Shown here: positions 49,401 through 61,722 of the stretch, one piece after another | How positions within the stretch are numbered: the first letter of the stretch is position 1 | Layout of the letters: each line of letters starts with the position of its first letter | Source: Morella rubra | Taxonomy: Eukaryota > Streptophyta > Magnoliopsida > Fagales > Myricaceae | Assembly (NCBI GenBank): GCA_003952965.2 | Contig: CM025851.1 | Span: 14,930,099-14,994,098, forward strand | Direction of reading: 5' to 3' | Length of the DNA: 64,000 bases | Made by a program: the position numbers and the translations under genes | The notes under the pieces: generated by a model | The model's input: the letters and a program-made list of their open reading frames with translations, nothing else | Told to the model about the DNA's origin: nothing | The model's database searches: none

Positions 49401-52400
49401 ATTGGATAAATCACAATGAGTAACGCACCTAGACTTCTCTATTACAATCCTTTGACAGAACTAAAAGTCCTGCTTAGAATTTTGAGATAGGCATCAAACA
49501 CAGTAATCTTTGTTTTCAAATTTTGTCTATAAGTTACATGCATTTTCTCAAAACAAAATACCCATTTCAAGTAAGAAAATGAAATGAAAAAAAATCAAGA
49601 AAAGAGGAGGAAAGAAAGAGAGAGAGAAAGAACCAATGAACAAGACAATCTACGAAGCTGTCAAGAATAACATATTTGTAATTCAACTAGTAGAGCAAAT
49701 TGGAAAGTCCCCGCAATAAACTAACAAGCTGTAAAGAATATTTAATGGCCCAAGTATCATTAACTCAAAAGCCAACCTGTTGATTGTAGTTATCTGTCAG
49801 AGATGAATTTTCAGCAGCTAGGGAGTTAGCCAAAGCCTGTGAAGCCTCCAGGGCTCTTTGCAAAGAGAACTTTTCTTGTGTCAAATCTTCAATATGCTGA
49901 TAGCATGAAAAACGATCTCATTAAAGCGATTATTCTAAGACAAATAAGCTCAGAATTTTCCAATATGTATGAAGTTCAAATGATTAATAGACACAACAGG
50001 TCAAAATACTGGGGTTAATTTTCCTATTTGTGTATATGACAAGGCTTCGAGACAAAATGAAGTAATATTCATCACAACTACCTATTTTGAAATGTTTTAT
50101 CGGGCCTGGAATGCGTACTCATCTTCCAGCTCCCCGCATTTTAAGTCAGAAAATAGAACACATCACACAATTCATACATAAAACTACTCAACCACTTTCT
50201 CACACCCAAAATTCCCACGTTAGATCTCTACAAATTGTGACAACATGCTCCGGGCTAATACACGTATTTATATAAACGAAGTTGATTCTTCAAAATTCCC
50301 ATGTTAGATCTCTCCAAATTGTGACAACATGCTCCGGGCTAATACACGTATTTATATAAACGAAGTTGATTCTTCCAGCACTTCCGCCATAGAATAACGC
50401 CACTTTTCTAGTGAAATATCATTGTCCATGCTCAGAACAAGATGAAAGCCTTCAAATTAGTGGCCAACAGAAGCTGCAGCTCCTATGTTAGTGTCTAATA
50501 CCTACTTCCTTTTGTTTTTTGTCTTTGTTTTTTTAGGGGGAGTGGGGGGTTGATACAACTTGCAGCCCTATGCTATTAAACCTGTGATCTCCCTCGACAC
50601 CATTTTTTAGGGGGGAGGAGATGCCATTTGGTCCAGAGACCATGGAGCTGGGTGTCTCATCTTCTCTGAGAAAGGACAACCAGCTTCTGGAACGATTGGA
50701 GTGCCAGGCAAACAAATAGAAATAAAAGCTTTATATGAAAATTTCCTAGCTTGTGAAGCTTGCCAGATTCTCCTAGAGTTTGGCTCTTGAAACTCACCAG
50801 ATTCCCTAGATTTTTCCTTTTTCCTTTGCCAGATTCTACCTGTTACGCATTTATCTTCTTAATATCCTTGGTGTATATTTTCAACTAAGATATTCTTTAG
50901 TAGACTTATCCATTTAAACAGGGATTTCGAACCAAAATGGGCAATCCATTCTTCTGGACCATTTACCATTTGCCACATGTTGTAGAGTCCCTCGATAAAT
51001 AAAAGCTTGACAGATTAAAGAAATCGTCAACAATTGAATAAGACCACAGCACAAGGCTATAAAACTGCATCAACATAAAATAGAGATACCTGTTCCAAAG
51101 CAGCAAAATCTTCATTGTGGTTTTTTGAATAGAACTCTTGTTTCATGTCCACTCTATTCTCGTTAATACTGGGTCTCACCAATCCCCCATTGCTAGAATA
51201 AACTGAAGAGTTCATGGATTGATCGAACGCACTAGGACCATTAGGAGTTTTAAACTTTGGAGGCCCCCTACTTTCACTTTCTACTGGTGGCTTCTGAAAT
51301 GGGGATGATCCTAAAAGATACATGAGGTTTGTTTTTGTACTATTGGACATAAATGACTCCTCATGTTCAGTATGTTGAAGGACAGTCCCTGAAGAAGCTC
51401 TAGGAACATTAAGAGAATCAAGAAAAGATGGACGAGATCTCCTAGAATTCGTTTCAGTAGTGACTGAAGAAAGTGGTACATGATTCGAAGCACTCCTGAC
51501 ATCAGAACTAAAACCTGTCGTTTCAATTGCTGGCGAACCTCCCTTGTAGACATTAGGCAAACCGCTCACAGAGCTACCAAGTTGCCTCTCCCCAAAATTG
51601 GAAATGATAGAATCATTGATATGTGCACCACCATTCATGTATTGCAGGGCTTCATGACCAGAACCTCTCACATTAGTAGTAGATTGAAGAGAGTCTACAA
51701 TAAAACCACAAGACAGGTCAGTTCCTCTCTCAAAAAACCAGATAAGCACACATATTCTATGTGTAAGCATGTCTTATGAGATGAAAGCACTGATAAAAGA
51801 ATTCAAAATATGAAAATTACCGCCATAAGATGAGTGTGTTTGTGGACTGATTAGCATGCTAGCATTACTAGGGTTAGCTTCAGAAAGACTACCGACAGAA
51901 TCCTGAGGTGAGACGATAGCAGTAGAAACATGAAAATAACCAGGATTTGTAATACTAGATTGCATCAGAGAACTGCCACTTTCTGTAGATTGGGATTCAT
52001 CTGTTCCACGAAAACTAGATTGACTAGTACTATTCTCAAAATCCTGACTTTGTGGCCGTGGAAGAATTGAATGGTCAGTTGTAGTCTCATAAGGAAATCC
52101 ACTACGTAGTCCAGGATATACTCCAAAGTCCTTATCCCTCCCTTCTGACTCAAGACTGTGATTAACATACATCGATCCAGAAAGTCCTGAAGCACTATCT
52201 CTCTTAAATTTGTGATAATCTGCTTTTGTCTGGAGACTATTTGCAGGATACACACTATAATTTTCCACTGGCAATAGAGGAGGAGCAACTGCATCATTCA
52301 GAGAATCTTGTTCAGTTTTAATGGGAAGAACAATTGCTTCACTGCCATTGTCAGATACTGAAGCAGAGGATCCCATGAAAGGTTGGCCAGGTACATTAGA

Positions 52401-54059
52401 TGTGCCAGCTTCCTCCAAATCTGTAATTCGTACTGAATCCGTTTCCAAAGGCTGTTCCTCATTAGGCCTAACATCAGACACATGGTTTTGGCTAGTAGAT
52501 GTAGCTTTCTTTGCTTGCTCTCTTTTCCTTCGGAACTCTTCCAGCTGCAACATAAGTGGAGACAACATGTGAGTTTTGACAAACAAATAATGTACTTGGT
52601 ATTGTAGCTAATTTTTTTTTTTTGATAAGTAAGATAAACTTTGGAGTGTTTGAGGGGCAAGTTGTTGCAGTCTCTTTATTTTTGGGCTAATGCAGTGTTG
52701 GGTTTTCCCTTCTCAGATTATCCGGATTTTCTAGTTTCTTAGCTTGTATGGTTTATGTGTCTCAGTATAGTCCTTTGTAGCTAAAATTAAAAGGAAATTA
52801 TCTCAGACTTACACAAATATATCTTGAAGAAATGATTTGTCCTAGAAATATAACATTCTTGTTTATCTACTGGGAAAAAAAATGTAACGTAACATGAAAA
52901 TGAAAATGTGTGAACCTAAAGCGAAATTACTGGTTCACTGTCATATTTTGCATTCATCACGTCTTGGAAAAAAACAAAAAATACAACGTATTTTAAGGGT
53001 CAGTCCATCAGAAGTTTCTAGAAACTGACAGAAATCATAAGGTTCATCAGAAAATATTGCAAAGTGATCACCAAGTTTTCCCATGACTCTCTTGTTCTAA
53101 CGCACACACATGTTCCGTAAATTGATACATTCGATTAAATAGGTCTCAAAACTCTGTTGAACATCAAATCACGCCTAAAGTAAATGAGAGTCAACTAATT
53201 TCTAGCTGGAATTAGAATCAAGAGTTTCATATTCACCACTTTTCTTCAAAACAGTTGCAATTTTCTAAATGCATTTACTCAAGGACTCCAGGAGAAACAT
53301 TGAAATTCTCAAAAACAACTTCATTTTTTTCTTCATATGCAAAAATATTAAGCTAATAGTATTCAATTAGGACATAGTTAGCCCTTCAGTTACAACCTTG
53401 TTGTCGACTTCAAAGATTGACAAAAAAAGTACCACTGAAAACAAAAATTGATTTCTTGTTGGCACACACATGCTTCCAATGAGTTGATATAAAGTTGCAA
53501 GTTCATATGCAATAAGACAACAAAGAAGAGCACTGAATAAAAAGGGGGAAAAAAGCCATAACACTTTAGATGGCGAAGTTGATGTTCCAGTCCAGATAAT
53601 AAACCATATAAAAAGCTGCAGCACTCGAGAGGGCGACATACACAGTTAAGTCTGTCTAAAGAAAAATCTCCAGTTTTGCTTCTTTTGGATTGCACCCACG
53701 AAATAAGGTTTTCAAAGCTCACTCAAATGGCCAAGTGCTCTTGATCTCAATGCTTTATACAACAAAGCATAGTGCTTTTTAACTAAACAATCAAAAGGCA
53801 ACCAAACAGCAGCTCGATCGCCGAAAATTTCACCTAAACCGGCGAGAACAATTTTAGTTGTGCAAGTTCTGGAATATGCACAAATGGAAAATGCATGACC
53901 TACCAACGCATGCATACATAAAAACACACACAATTGAGGATTGACGGAAATAATATGAAACCAAAAACTAGAGGAGAATAGGATAGAAATGAGAACACGT
54001 ACCCGACGCTTTCCAGCTTCCAAATGCTCTTGCTTCCGCAGCACCTGAGCCGAAGCCAT
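44438..54059 (-). CDS. BLI: BLISTER, coiled-coil Polycomb-associated protein
   Basis: In Arabidopsis BLISTER binds the PRC2 subunit CLF and is needed for normal leaf, flower and stress development. Thirteen exons (5' to 3'): 54003-54059, 51821-52544, 51090-51694, 49777-49896, 49066-49131, 48716-48826, 47972-48048, 47417-47484, 46832-46945, 46224-46390, 45990-46058, 44784-44939, 44438-44518. They join without a frame error to 804 residues, somewhat longer than the Arabidopsis protein as I recall it. The N-terminus MASAQVLRKQEHLEAGKRR and the basic EEFRRKREQAKKA form a nuclear-signal-like start. Residues about 40-460 are Ser/Thr/Asn-rich and low in structure. From 463 the chain is coiled coil (DLTQEKFSLQRALEASQALA). 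The C-terminus ERVLGWIMKLFPGGPSRRRT is the family end block. Intron 1 is about 1.46 kb. No lesion seen. Confidence 0.92.
45893..45955 (-). mobile_element. Minimal LINE insertion with 21-bp target-site duplication
   Basis: A 21-bp sequence starting gagtgt and ending cttatcatgtaacc lies at 45893-45913 and, with one mismatch, at 45935-45955. Between are 14 T and gataagt (45914-45934), the reverse complement of acttatc plus poly-A. This is the 3' extreme of the LINE family of this window with only about seven non-A bases copied. It lies in the BLISTER intron before exon 44784-44939. Confidence 0.8.
46458..46488. repeat. Poly-A run of about 31 bases
   Basis: Homopolymer in a BLISTER intron, followed by a C- and G-rich patch (accccagggtgggggggagg). 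Run length is prone to sequencing error. Confidence 0.85.
50207..50374. repeat. 84-bp tandem duplication in a BLISTER intron
   Basis: Copies 50207-50290 and 50291-50374 differ at very few bases (cccacg/cccatg, ctctac/ctctcc). Each includes acatgctccgggctaatac and ends gttgattcttc. Confidence 0.92.
52602..52784 (-). mobile_element. LINE tail insertion with inverted 5' part (twin-priming type)
   Basis: ttgtagctaa occurs at both edges, 52602-52611 and 52775-52784. Read on the minus strand the insert ends in cttacttatc plus poly-A, the normal 3' end, but the segment before it (52635-52774) is in the opposite orientation. On the plus strand it reads ttgggctaatgcagtgttgg and ttttctagtttcttagcttg, matching the LINE tail at 1700-1760. 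An inverted segment joined to a short sense tail is what twin priming leaves. It lies in BLISTER intron 1. Confidence 0.65.
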
Positions 54060-54664
54060 TCAGACCCAAGGCCCCCAAAACTCCAGAAGCCTCGATCCAA
54101 TTAACCCACAAGTATCATCCCCACCACAAACTCAGCATAAACCCCAATCAGCCAGCACTGGAGAAGAATTCTCAACTGTCCTCATCAAATCCGTAAGAAA
54201 CAAACCCTAGAGACCGCTGTACAAATTGGGATCAAAATTTTTTGGGAAAATGACAAAAACAAATAAGAAGCGATCAACGGTCGGATTTTTTTAAAAAAAT
54301 TTTCAAGACAAAAGAGAAAAGCTTGTACGGTATAAGTCCTATTTTGCGGACGGGGGAGAGTGGCGTCCGATCTGATCGCAGAGGAGGAGAGCTGTTCTGT
54401 GACAATAGTTTGGTTTTCGCAGATCTCCTCTCTCTTTTCCTCTCAATGTTCGTTTTTTATTTTCCTTTTTTCCTTACGCTCTTTTTTTTTTTTTTTTTAT
54501 TTTTATTTTTTTTCCTTTTTTTGTCGCATTTCTTGTGGCGCCCGACAGTACATGCAAGTGACGTGTTGGAGGATTTGAGCGCGATCACAAATGAATTTTG
54601 TTTGACAGGGTTTCTCTGTACACGTGTCATTGTGGTTGCCCGTGAGCACCATAGATATTGTGAC

Positions 54665-55695
54665 AAACTCAAATATTGGTTTCAGGACATTAAATTTAAA
54701 AGTACATTTAATTTTCTAATTGTCGTTTTCTATTTATTAGTTCCAATCTAATACCAGAAAAGAAAAAACAAGGCCGTGACATTCACACTGTTGTTCCGGA
54801 GGATTGAGCGGAATGCCTGAATTCTTTATTTATTAACCAATTAAAAAAATTCACATTAATCGCTCATTCGCTTGGGCATTTTTTTTTAACTCATAGGTTC
54901 TTCTCCTTCAATAATAATTAATTTTCCTGGTTAATGGAGTGCACTCTTTTAATGATTGCTTTTCTGATACCACGTATAAGTAGGTATCAAACTTAAAATA
55001 CTCTTTTCCCCTTGTTAGTTGGGCTGTTCAAATTCAGGAGTGGTACTTATTATAGCAATAATCGCTACCATTAAATGTGGTAACTAGCTTTTGGCGCTGA
55101 CAATTTTAACCGTAGCGATTCCAGTTTACCAACATTTATATTGAGTTATTTTTTAGGCTTTTACGCATTTGACCAATTATTTTTTTTCTTTTTCTTTTTT
55201 ATGTTCAATTAAGCTCATAACAATAAATCTAAACTAATAAAATTCAAAATTAATAAAATTAGACCACATATTAAAAGATAATATGAGAAATTGTCACTGC
55301 CAAAGCTTGACTTCGGTCTCACAAATTGCAGTGCTAGATATGCCCGAAGAAATTATCACAATAAAATGGTAGCATAATGTGCGGATTCTCTCCTACAAGA
55401 AAAAAAAAAAAAAAAAAAGACAGGATAACATGGGAATTGTTTCTGCAATATTGTGGGAGTAGAAATACAGGTCACGCCCAAAAAAACAAAACATTATAAG
55501 ATCAAGAGGATTTACTATACTATATAAAGTCATTAAGAAACACCAGATGAGGGAATTTTCACGAGCAATGTGGCCAAATTTGTGCATTGCAATTTGCAAC
55601 AAACAATAGCTTAAACGCCAGGAGATGGGTAAACTCAAATATTGGTTTCAGGAAATTTAAAAGTACATTTAATTAGATATAAACTCAAATATTGA
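54665..55695 (+). repeat. Direct repeat pair about 0.97 kb apart
   Basis: aaactcaaatattggtttca starts at 54665 and at 55631. Both continue through aaatttaaaagtacatttaa. A third, shorter piece starts at 55681. The spacing suggests an insertion or rearrangement copied this word rather than a tandem array. Confidence 0.7.
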
Positions 55696-56199
55696 TACCT
55701 ATTTTGGTTTGGTTGCATGTGCGCGTTTATTTGAAGCTTATGGATGCTGTTACAGGTAGGTCTACTCCCCTTTGGCACTGAATTCTTTATGTTCGGCGAA
55801 ATTCAGCCTGTCCGGTGGCATTCTTGTCAGTTTATTAAGAGCACTAATATCAGCTATAAAAATCATATGTGACATACACATGAGCTAATTTATTGACAAA
55901 AAAAAAAATAGAATGAGTGGTGCAAAGTGTCTAGTATTAATAATTGAAATGTGTAATGTCTCAAACTTACTAGTTTAAGATGTAAATTGTCAAGTCTCTT
56001 ATTTTAGACAACTCTTTGTTAAGTTCTGCGTTATTGGTGACCGTTTATCTTTCACCATTTCTCATCAATATAGAGGAGGTAATCAAGTAGGAGATGTTTT
56101 TGGTAGGTCAAGGGGCAACAGGAGTCACAAAAAGGTTTGAGGAGTTGAACAAATGTCTCGTCGTTTGAGAGGTTTGATTCGTCTTGACAAACTTAGTAT

Positions 56200-56370
56200 T
56201 GCTAGTATTCGTCGTTAATTTTTATATTTTTCCTCATGGTCTGTAGGTTTTTTGTAGGTGGTTTTTCCCCCTTTTTATGTTTTTCTAACTACGGTATTCC
56301 TTCGCCACAAATGAGGCTTCTCTAATAAATTTCGGAGGTACTATCCTCTTTGTTAAAAGAAAATAAAAAA
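56200..56370 (+). repeat. Dispersed repeat tail, copy 2
   Basis: Partner of 33833-33924: ggtattccttcgccacaaa, then gaggcttctctaataaattt and an A-rich end. Probably the 3' end of a degenerate retroposon in plus orientation; no coding part is recognised. Confidence 0.5.
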
Positions 56371-59147
56371 GTATTTACTTTCTAAAATTCATTTATCAAT
56401 TATAATTGTGACTATCTTATCGAGGGTGTGCAACCTAGACCCTTATGATTCAGGAGTAGCCTCCGAGAGGGTATAGGGTTATATTCTATGATTCACTTTG
56501 CAAAGGATGAGGGTTGGAATATATGAAAAATAAAAGAAATAGAAAGAAAGAAATGGAAAATTTCTGCATCATGATCTTTTATGTTCCTATGATATTTCAT
56601 TTTACTATGTTAGGCCATGGTTATTTATATGTTCATCGTACATTATATGCTATTTTTCCTTTCTGGTCTTACTATGTCCTTAAAACTCACCCTTGTTTGT
56701 GTTTTCCATTTATACTTTGTGCTCTTCTAACAAGGAGCAATGAGGGTATCCGATATTTGTTAGAATTACCGATATTTGTCAGAATTACGTGCATGGGAGC
56801 CATTTGCTGACAATTCAAATTTTAGTTTGGGTGTTGATCATCGGTGACATGGTGATCACACTTTAACCATTGGACCCCACTTGAGTCTCCACCTCCTCTT
56901 GCAACGGCAATCTGGTACATGGATGTACCGCGCTTGGGGATCGTGGACTTAAGGCACCATGTTGGATCTATTATTTTTATGTTGCCTATATTTTCTCTTT
57001 CTGGGCTGTATATATTTGTGGACGACTTTGCTCTTGGGTATCTTTTATGGGCCATGTGGCCCATCTTTTGTTTAGAGCCCAATTTTCTTTTAGTTTATGT
57101 TAATTTAAGGAGCAATGCTCCTAGCTATGTTGTTATTTCCTTTTTTCACTGTCATATCCTCGCTTATTTAGTAATCTATTTCTATAAGATAACTTAGAGG
57201 TTATTATGGTGTGGGATGTGACATGGACGTATTAGGCTTACTTATACACCATCTCCAAAAATGGCGTAACTCTTGAAGAGGTAGTTGACTCTTATAAGCC
57301 ACTCTAGAATCATTCTCTTTAGCACTGTAAGACAAAGTTTCTTTTTTTCTTGATTAATTAGGAGGGAGGAAAAGGAATCCACACATCATAGATGCCCAAA
57401 AAAATGGACTTATTAGGCTAATCCACACACCATCTCCATAAGAACCTAACTCTTAGCTTTCATTTAACTAGAATGTATTATGTTCACTTTCTTGTCCCTT
57501 CAACAACGGTTGATGAATGTCCCAAACCTAAGAAAAGTACGAATTTGCAATAAGGCATTTGCTTTTTGAAAATCTACAAATGACATCATATAAAACTTTC
57601 AAACCTTTGTACACAACTACTGTGATATCTCATTCCTTTCTTGATGGATTCAACATGAATTCTACTATTCTCGCCCACTACATGAGAAAATGCACTCCAC
57701 AAATGAAAATGTCGGAGCGGACGTAAAAGAATTCGACTACCCTTTTTCCTTATAAGCCAAGTATCCGAGCGATAACCAATCCAAACATTTGCAAACAATT
57801 TCATCGGCCTCGTAACGGATATCCGATTGCCAATCCGAAAAGGTCTCCCATCTGCTCCTCGATTAAAAAAAACAAAACTTAGCAATAGCTAGTTTTTTTT
57901 TTCTTGTAGTGTCTACATTTTCACTTAGTTTGTTTTTTCCCGTTTATTTGTATCTAACTAATCAGGAGACAGGACTTGACGGATGTCTCTGCCTTACGGC
58001 CGTGGGAAATAGAAAATGGAACAACATTGCCAACTACTACAGTGCATTATAGCTTACAATGGTCCCCCAATGCGAGCCATATTCAAGGGATCTTCAGTCC
58101 TCACCATCTTAAAGGGATGGCTACCAGCGACAGAGCTATGATTGAAGTATTGGGGCCGGAGTGGAGAATAATGGATATGTTCGGGTCACCTTTTCTCTTT
58201 CATATTATTGAGGAAATATTTTGAAAGTAAAAAATTCACAACTAAATATTCAAAATCTCAAATATATCATTAATTCAACCACATTTTCATACAAAACTCC
58301 AATATATTTTACAAAATGATAATTATACTTTGTACCCTCGTAGCTTGTGAGTCTTATACTTTGCACCCCGAGATCGGTTAGTATGCTGAGTGCCTAAGGT
58401 GCTGAGCATACTGATGTACGGCTCAGATCCATTTTTCAAGATCTAAGGGCTGAGATTAAAACATGTCAATTAATGAAATAACCACCCGGTGCTTTGAATG
58501 ACCCATTAACCCACCCCACCCGGTGCTTTGAATACCCAAGTTTGCGTGCTGGTTGCAAAAAAATCTTCTCCCTTTTCAGCTCTTGCGTGCTGCCCAGAAG
58601 CCCAACATCTTCCTCGCCACACGTTCCTCGCTTGCTGCTCTACAAACAGGCCGTGTTCCAAGCGTTCCAAGGGTTCCAGTCAACAGGTGCTCTACGTAGG
58701 AGAAAGATGCTCATTTATGCACCACGTAGGATTCGCTTCAATACCATCCTGAAATTCAGATTTCTTTTCTGGTTATAAGTTCTTCTTAGGACAAGTATAT
58801 ATGTATACAAAATTTAGAAAGATGCTCATTTACCGCACCCACGTAGGACAAGTATATATGTATACAACAGACCACCTGATTGTTAATCTTGGCTAAATAG
58901 GGGTTAGACAGTTACGTTAACCAAATAGAAATCATATTAAATATTTATGTTATATTACAAATTAAAAGACTTAATCTTGGCTAAAATGTGTACTACTTAT
59001 ATTATATTACAAATTAAAAGACCTAAAAATATATTTTTGCCTAAGGCCTCAAATTATATAGGGCCGTCCTTGGTACATAAATGATGTATTACTGATAAAT
59101 TTTTTTTGTTGTCAGGTTGATTTGTAGTTGCCTTATAAGGGGACAAT

Positions 59148-61722
59148 ATGGCTGAAATGGAAGGGATCAATCCTAATATAAAAAGACGAGGGTCTAATAG
59201 TATTTCTAACCCGGAAGGTGAGTTGTCCTTTATCTGAGCAGCTTAAATGGTATCAGGACTTGTGTAATCATTTTATTTCGTTACTACGTGCAGGTGACAT
59301 GGTACAAGCAGACAACGAGAAGATAGTAGATGTTTGGAGTCTAGAATGGAAGGACGTCGAGCATGCGTACGATTGGTACAATCGGTACGCAACAATTAAA
59401 GGCTTCAGCATTTGTATACATACCGGTTTCAAGCATAAAGAACATGGGTATTGGATAAGCAGAGTTTTTGTTTGTAGCAAAGAAGGAAAGAAAAAAGGCA
59501 AGGATTTGGGGGTGCGGTAAAACGAGTGCGACGAAATATAAGATGTGGGTGTCTCGCTAGTTGTACTGTTCAACGGCAGTCTAGTGGAAAGTATTGTATC
59601 TTCGAATGGTATTCGCAACATAATCATGAGATGGCGACACCTTCGAAAGTTCACATATTGCGTTCCCAAAGACACATGAGCGAGTTGCAATGTGCTGAGG
59701 CTATAGCTTCAGATAGAGCAGGTATTCGCCCTAAACTGGCCCACGACTTGATGGCGGCACAAGCTGGGGGTAGACAACATGTGGGCTTCACTCATCAAGA
59801 TTATAAAAATTATCTAAACGGTATAAGAACTAAGACAATGGAGGTTGGTGTAGCCGGTGTTCTTGTTAATTGGTTTGGTGATCAGCTGAAGAAAGATTCA
59901 GAATTCTTCTTTCGGGTTATGATGGATGAAGAGGAGCACATTATGAACATTTTCTGGTCAGATCATTCCATGCAAAACGACTATGCCATCTTCGGGGACT
60001 TCGTGTCATTTGATACCACATATAGGACGAACAACGAGCACAGGTAATGTGGACATTTAATTTAATTGTTTTACATTATTTGGTTGTGACTTATGTTACA
60101 TTATTTGGTTTCTTTAATTTATTCATATTTTTCTACTATATTTCACATTAACAGGCCATTGGGAGCATTCTAGGGTGAATCATCATAGACAATCAGTGGT
60201 GTTCGGGGCATGTTTATTGTTTGATGAGACGGCGCAAACATTTAGTGGTTATTTCAAACATTCGTTGAGTGTATGAATGGAAGGCTCCGAATCTCTGTTC
60301 ACTGATCAAGATGCAGGTATGCTAGCTGCAATCCCATCTGCCCTACCAGACACACACCATTTTTTATGTGCATGACATATATCTCAAAATGCATTGAAGA
60401 ATTTGGGATCACTTTTTGGCAACAAGGGCTTTAAAAGAGACTAGTTGAGGCTTCTGTTCGACCACGAGGTAGATGATTTTGAACAGTTTTGGGATAAAAT
60501 GATACAGGAGCATGAATTGCAAGACATTGAATGGTTGCAGAAAATATATGAAAAACGTGAGAAGTGGGCGCCAAAGTACGTACGCAATGTTTTTTGTGCT
60601 GGAAAGAAGATGACCAGTTAAGTGAAAGTTTCAATGCACACTTGCGTAGGTACTTGAAGACAGATATGAATATGGATCGGTTCCTACAAAATTTTCAACG
60701 AGCAGTCGATGAGTTGCGATACAGGGAGTCACGGGCAAATTTTCAAATGCTTGATACAATACACACTGATCCATTTGGAGATTTTTTATGTGATCATGCG
60801 GCAGAAGTCTACACTCCCACTATGTTGACTATTTTTTTGGAGCAAGCACGGAAAGTCGGCTATGTTAAACTTAACTATCGGAGGGAAAGTATTGAGATCG
60901 AAGAGGTTGAGGTACACGTATGTAGTCGAGATGCACTCATGATTGTTCAACAGCGAAGCGCTATGTGATCAAGACGGAGAATGGATTTCACTATTGTAGT
61001 TGCAAACAATTCAATTTTTTGGGAGTCATCTGCAGTCATATTATATGGTGTTGAAGGCAGAAGGGTGTGGATTGTATTCCTGATGGGTATATTTCTGCCA
61101 GGTGGCGGAAAGATATTAGAAAGTCAGTTGCACCTATTTTCAGGTCACATGCTACAACTGATCCGATGTTGGTAAAGGTGGTGAAGCGCAGGAGATATAT
61201 AAACCAGTACGCTTCAATAATTCAGCGTTATGGGGATAGAAAAAAAGCTTGGCCAATCCTTGAGAGTCACCACGCTACACTAGAACAACTTCTTGCTCAG
61301 TTGTCTCGGATGATGATGATGAAGATCCTGCTGCCCCTGTTAGCACGAGTTCTGAATTGAACGTTGTTGCGGGGATTGTTGCAAAAGGTTTCAAAACGCG
61401 GGAGCCAAAACATAAAGGGAATAAGCAATTGAAGAGTGGACTTGAGCAAAGGAGTTCACGTGGTCATAGTCGTGCTCGTGGCCGTGGGGTTAGCCGTGCT
61501 TTGTCACAACCAGTGTCTCGTCGTTTGCAATTACTTGATGAATTGGAGGTATGTTATCTAATTTAATGCTTAGAGTTATAATTTAAATGCACCAAAATCA
61601 TAACATTTGTATTTTGTATTCCTCCTTCATAGGCATCTAACGAGGAAGAGGACAACGATGAGGATGATGACGGGGAGGATGAATTGCTAAGTGGACGATT
61701 TAGGAGCCTTGACGAGTTGTAG
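59148..61722 (+). pseudogene. FAR1/MULE-transposase-like gene, degenerate
   Basis: Related to the FHY3/FAR1 proteins, transcription factors that come from Mutator-like transposases. Exon 59148-59217 joins through gtgagt...tgcag to 59294; later introns are 60044-60154 and 61549-61632; the Asp/Glu-rich last exon ends in TAG at 61722. Order: FAR1-type DNA-binding domain (WSLEWKDVEHAYDWYNRYA, then HNHEMATP), transposase core (VSFDTTYRTN, then FTDQDAG), SWIM zinc finger YCSCKQFNFLGVICSHI (about 60990-61044), and a basic SRARGRG tail. Lesions: a frameshift near 59518, an in-frame TAG at 60171-60173 right after RPLGAF, and further stops or frame changes near 60276, 60372, 60443, 60560 and 61050. I found no terminal inverted repeats, so it may be a decayed MULE or a decayed host gene. 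Confidence 0.85.

Larger units (their letters stand above)
54060..59147. other. BLISTER upstream region and intergenic sequence
   Basis: The first 250-300 bp are the likely BLISTER leader and promoter. A long T-rich tract lies at 54480-54523. The rest has no recognised gene; the open frames at 56514-56810, 57586-57885 (-), 57976-58224 and 58494-58778 show no known domain. 58230-58310 is A/C-rich and resembles the inside of the MITE family at 37387. Confidence 0.5.

Noticed and set aside
54323..54751. 142-codon plus-strand open frame upstream of BLISTER
   Set aside because: Mostly Phe/Leu from the T-rich tract at 54480-54523; antisense to the likely BLISTER leader.
57586..57885. 99-codon minus-strand open frame rich in Arg
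   Set aside because: No recognisable domain, no splice context; it could be a transposon fragment but nothing shows it.
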